A stretch of DNA of 64,000 bases, taken from CAWAPD01 sp963783865 (lineage in GTDB: Bacteria; Actinomycetota; Thermoleophilia; UBA2241). The stretch spans positions 1 to 64,000 of the forward strand of contig CAWAPD010000004.1 of assembly GCA_963783865.1 (NCBI GenBank). The letters run 5' to 3'. The translations under genes were made by a program, and so were the position numbers. Shown here piece after piece: positions 62,911 through 64,000 of this stretch. The notes under the pieces are model-generated. The model was not told the origin of the DNA, did not search any database, and was given only the letters and a program-made list of their open reading frames with translations. How positions within the stretch are numbered: the first letter of the stretch is position 1; every line of letters starts with the position of its first letter.

Positions 62911-64000
62911 TCACTCCCCGACCGGCGCGGCTCGCTCGGCACGCGTCATCTCCTCGTGTCCCTCGTGCTCGCCCAGCCTGCGGCCGGTCAGGAGCGCCGG
63001 GATGATCGTCAGCAGCGCCGCCAGTGCGGCGGCGTAGTAAGGCCACGTGAACGAGCCGGCAAGGTCGTTGCGGTAGATCTCCGCCACGCTCGCCTCGGCC
63101 GCGGCGTAGCTCGCCGGGTCTTGCTGCGCGGCGGCGGTGGCGCCGGCTTCGACCGCGTCGTAGGCAGCCTGCTCGGGCGACCCGCCGGCAGGCCTGGGGA
63201 TGGGTTCGGACGCGTGGAGCGGGTAGGTGGTGAGCTGTGTGCCGCCGCCGTTCTTGGCGGCCTGTTTGGCGTTCCAGGCCAGGGCGCCCGAGGCTGCCTG
63301 CTTCGCAGCAGGGCTGAGCTGCGTATCGGCTGCGACCGTCCGCATCGCCTGCTTCGTCGCATGCTGGGCGTTCTGAGCCACCGTGTGGGAGAAGATGGCC
63401 ACCAGCAGGGCGACGCCGATGGTGAAGCCTATCTGGCGCATGGTGTTGAGCGAGCCCGAGCCGACGCCGCGCACCTGTGGTGGCAGCGACGCCATCGAGG
63501 CGGCCGACAGGGTCGGCATGGCGAGGCCCATGCCGACCCCGATGAAGGCCGCCCGCCAGAGGACGTCCCCGAGCGTGGCGTCTCCGTTCAGCTGGGCGAG
63601 GAGCACCAGACCGATGGCGAAGCACAGTCCGCCGGCGGCGGCCGGCAGGCGCGGCCCGATCCTGTCGTTGAGGCGTCCCGAATTGGGCGCGACCAGCAGC
63701 GCGACGAGGGGTACGATCGCCATGCCGACGGCGGCGTGCAGCGGCGTGTAGCCGAGCACGACCTGCAAGAAGATGACGATGAGCAGGAACGTCCCGCCCA
63801 TGGACAGGCCGAGCAGCATCACGGCGCTGTTGGCGGCCGTGAAGGAACGGATGCGCAGGAGCTTGACGGGGAACATGGGTGACGGCGTGCGCCACTCCCA
63901 CCACAGGAAGAGGGGGAAGCTGATCGCCGCACCGGCGAACAGGGCGAGGATGGTCGGTGAGGTCCAGCCCCAGTCGCCGCCCTCCACCAGTGCCAGCGTG
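62911..64000 (-). CDS. DHA2-type MFS drug exporter (partial, 5' end outside window)
   Basis: At least 363 residues of the C-terminal half of a 14-helix proton-driven exporter (EmrB/QacA type); the start lies beyond 64000. Visible helices include ILALFAGAAISFPLFLWWEW, SAVMLLGLSMGGTFLLIVIF and GMAIVPLVALLVAP. SGRLNDRIGPRLPAAAGGLC and GVGSGSLNTMRQIGFTIGVA are family-typical. A long non-membrane loop (TVAQNAQHATKQAMRTVA onward) precedes the last helix. It ends 12 bp before the TetR start, so the pair is an operon. Confidence 0.9.
   Translation of the reverse strand, partial: TLALVEGGDWGWTSPTILALFAGAAISFPLFLWWEWRTPSPMFPVKLLRIRSFTAANSAVMLLGLSMGGTFLLIVIFLQVVLGYTPLHAAVGMAIVPLVALLVAPNSGRLNDRIGPRLPAAAGGLCFAIGLVLLAQLNGDATLGDVLWRAAFIGVGMGLAMPTLSAASMASLPPQVRGVGSGSLNTMRQIGFTIGVALLVAIFSHTVAQNAQHATKQAMRTVAADTQLSPAAKQAASGALAWNAKQAAKNGGGTQLTTYPLHASEPIPRPAGGSPEQAAYDAVEAGATAAAQQDPASYAAAEASVAEIYRNDLAGSFTWPYYAAALAALLTIIPALLTGRRLGEHEGHEEMTRAERAAPVGE

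Overview
The window is a high-GC (about 70% by eye), gene-dense bacterial chromosome segment. It suggests a deep-branching actinobacterium, roughly at the level of Thermoleophilia, Coriobacteriia or related uncultured lineages. The reasons are GC-saturated third codon positions, many GTG starts and overlapping GTGA/ATGA/TGATG junctions, an argC-J-B...R-G-H layout, an actinobacterial-looking 16S rRNA, and a mixture of cytochrome bd, PASTA-type penicillin-binding protein and many MttB-superfamily methyltransferases. The lineage is inferred from reading the 16S by eye, not from a tree.

Layout. 28-5128: ribosomal proteins L35 and L20, a SpoU-type rRNA methyltransferase, and both phenylalanyl-tRNA synthetase subunits. 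5391-10803: an MttB-like methyltransferase and two tandem family-5 solute-binding proteins with membrane anchors at both ends. 11131-18460: arginine biosynthesis argCJB and argR-G-H with two matching candidate ARG boxes, then an alkyladenine DNA glycosylase. 18580-27498: a NIF3-like protein, a cupredoxin lipoprotein facing two membrane proteins, a U32 (RlhA-like) protein, a bifunctional PBP with PASTA repeats, and tyrS. 27541-33690: a complete 16S-23S-5S rRNA operon with two promoters, a structured leader, RNase III-type processing stems and a terminator. 33826-39600: a zinc-ribbon membrane protein and three more MttB-like genes. 39652-45155: a spermidine-synthase-like protein, iscX, a Lon-N-domain protein, a quinone oxidoreductase, a broken DUF4349 gene, a rhomboid protease and a zinc-ribbon membrane protein. 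45219-54731: proline catabolism (putA-type fusion), GNAT, an HDAC-family deacetylase, cydAB, APS reductase plus a TauE-like exporter, and a Cys-rich small protein. 54838-64000: tmRNA, MFS, a MacB/FtsX-type ABC transporter, a radical SAM protein, a frameshifted TetR and a truncated MFS exporter.

The two most unusual observations are these. First, the 16S-23S spacer contains no tRNA. It carries an intact membrane-protein gene (29919-30338) lying exactly between the 16S and 23S processing stems, and its paralogue sits directly after the 5S terminator (33826-34821). Processing of the rRNA precursor would therefore be predicted to release a small mRNA. Second, near-perfect GC-rich palindromes recur through the window, both between genes and inside reading frames of unrelated proteins (pheS, argH, the U32 protein twice, a zinc-ribbon protein, the TauE-like exporter, a LiaF-like protein, TetR). 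Inside genes they encode Ala/Gly/Pro/Arg-rich linkers or tails. Four pyrrolysine-free MttB paralogues in one window, without a corrinoid protein beside them, form a third notable theme.
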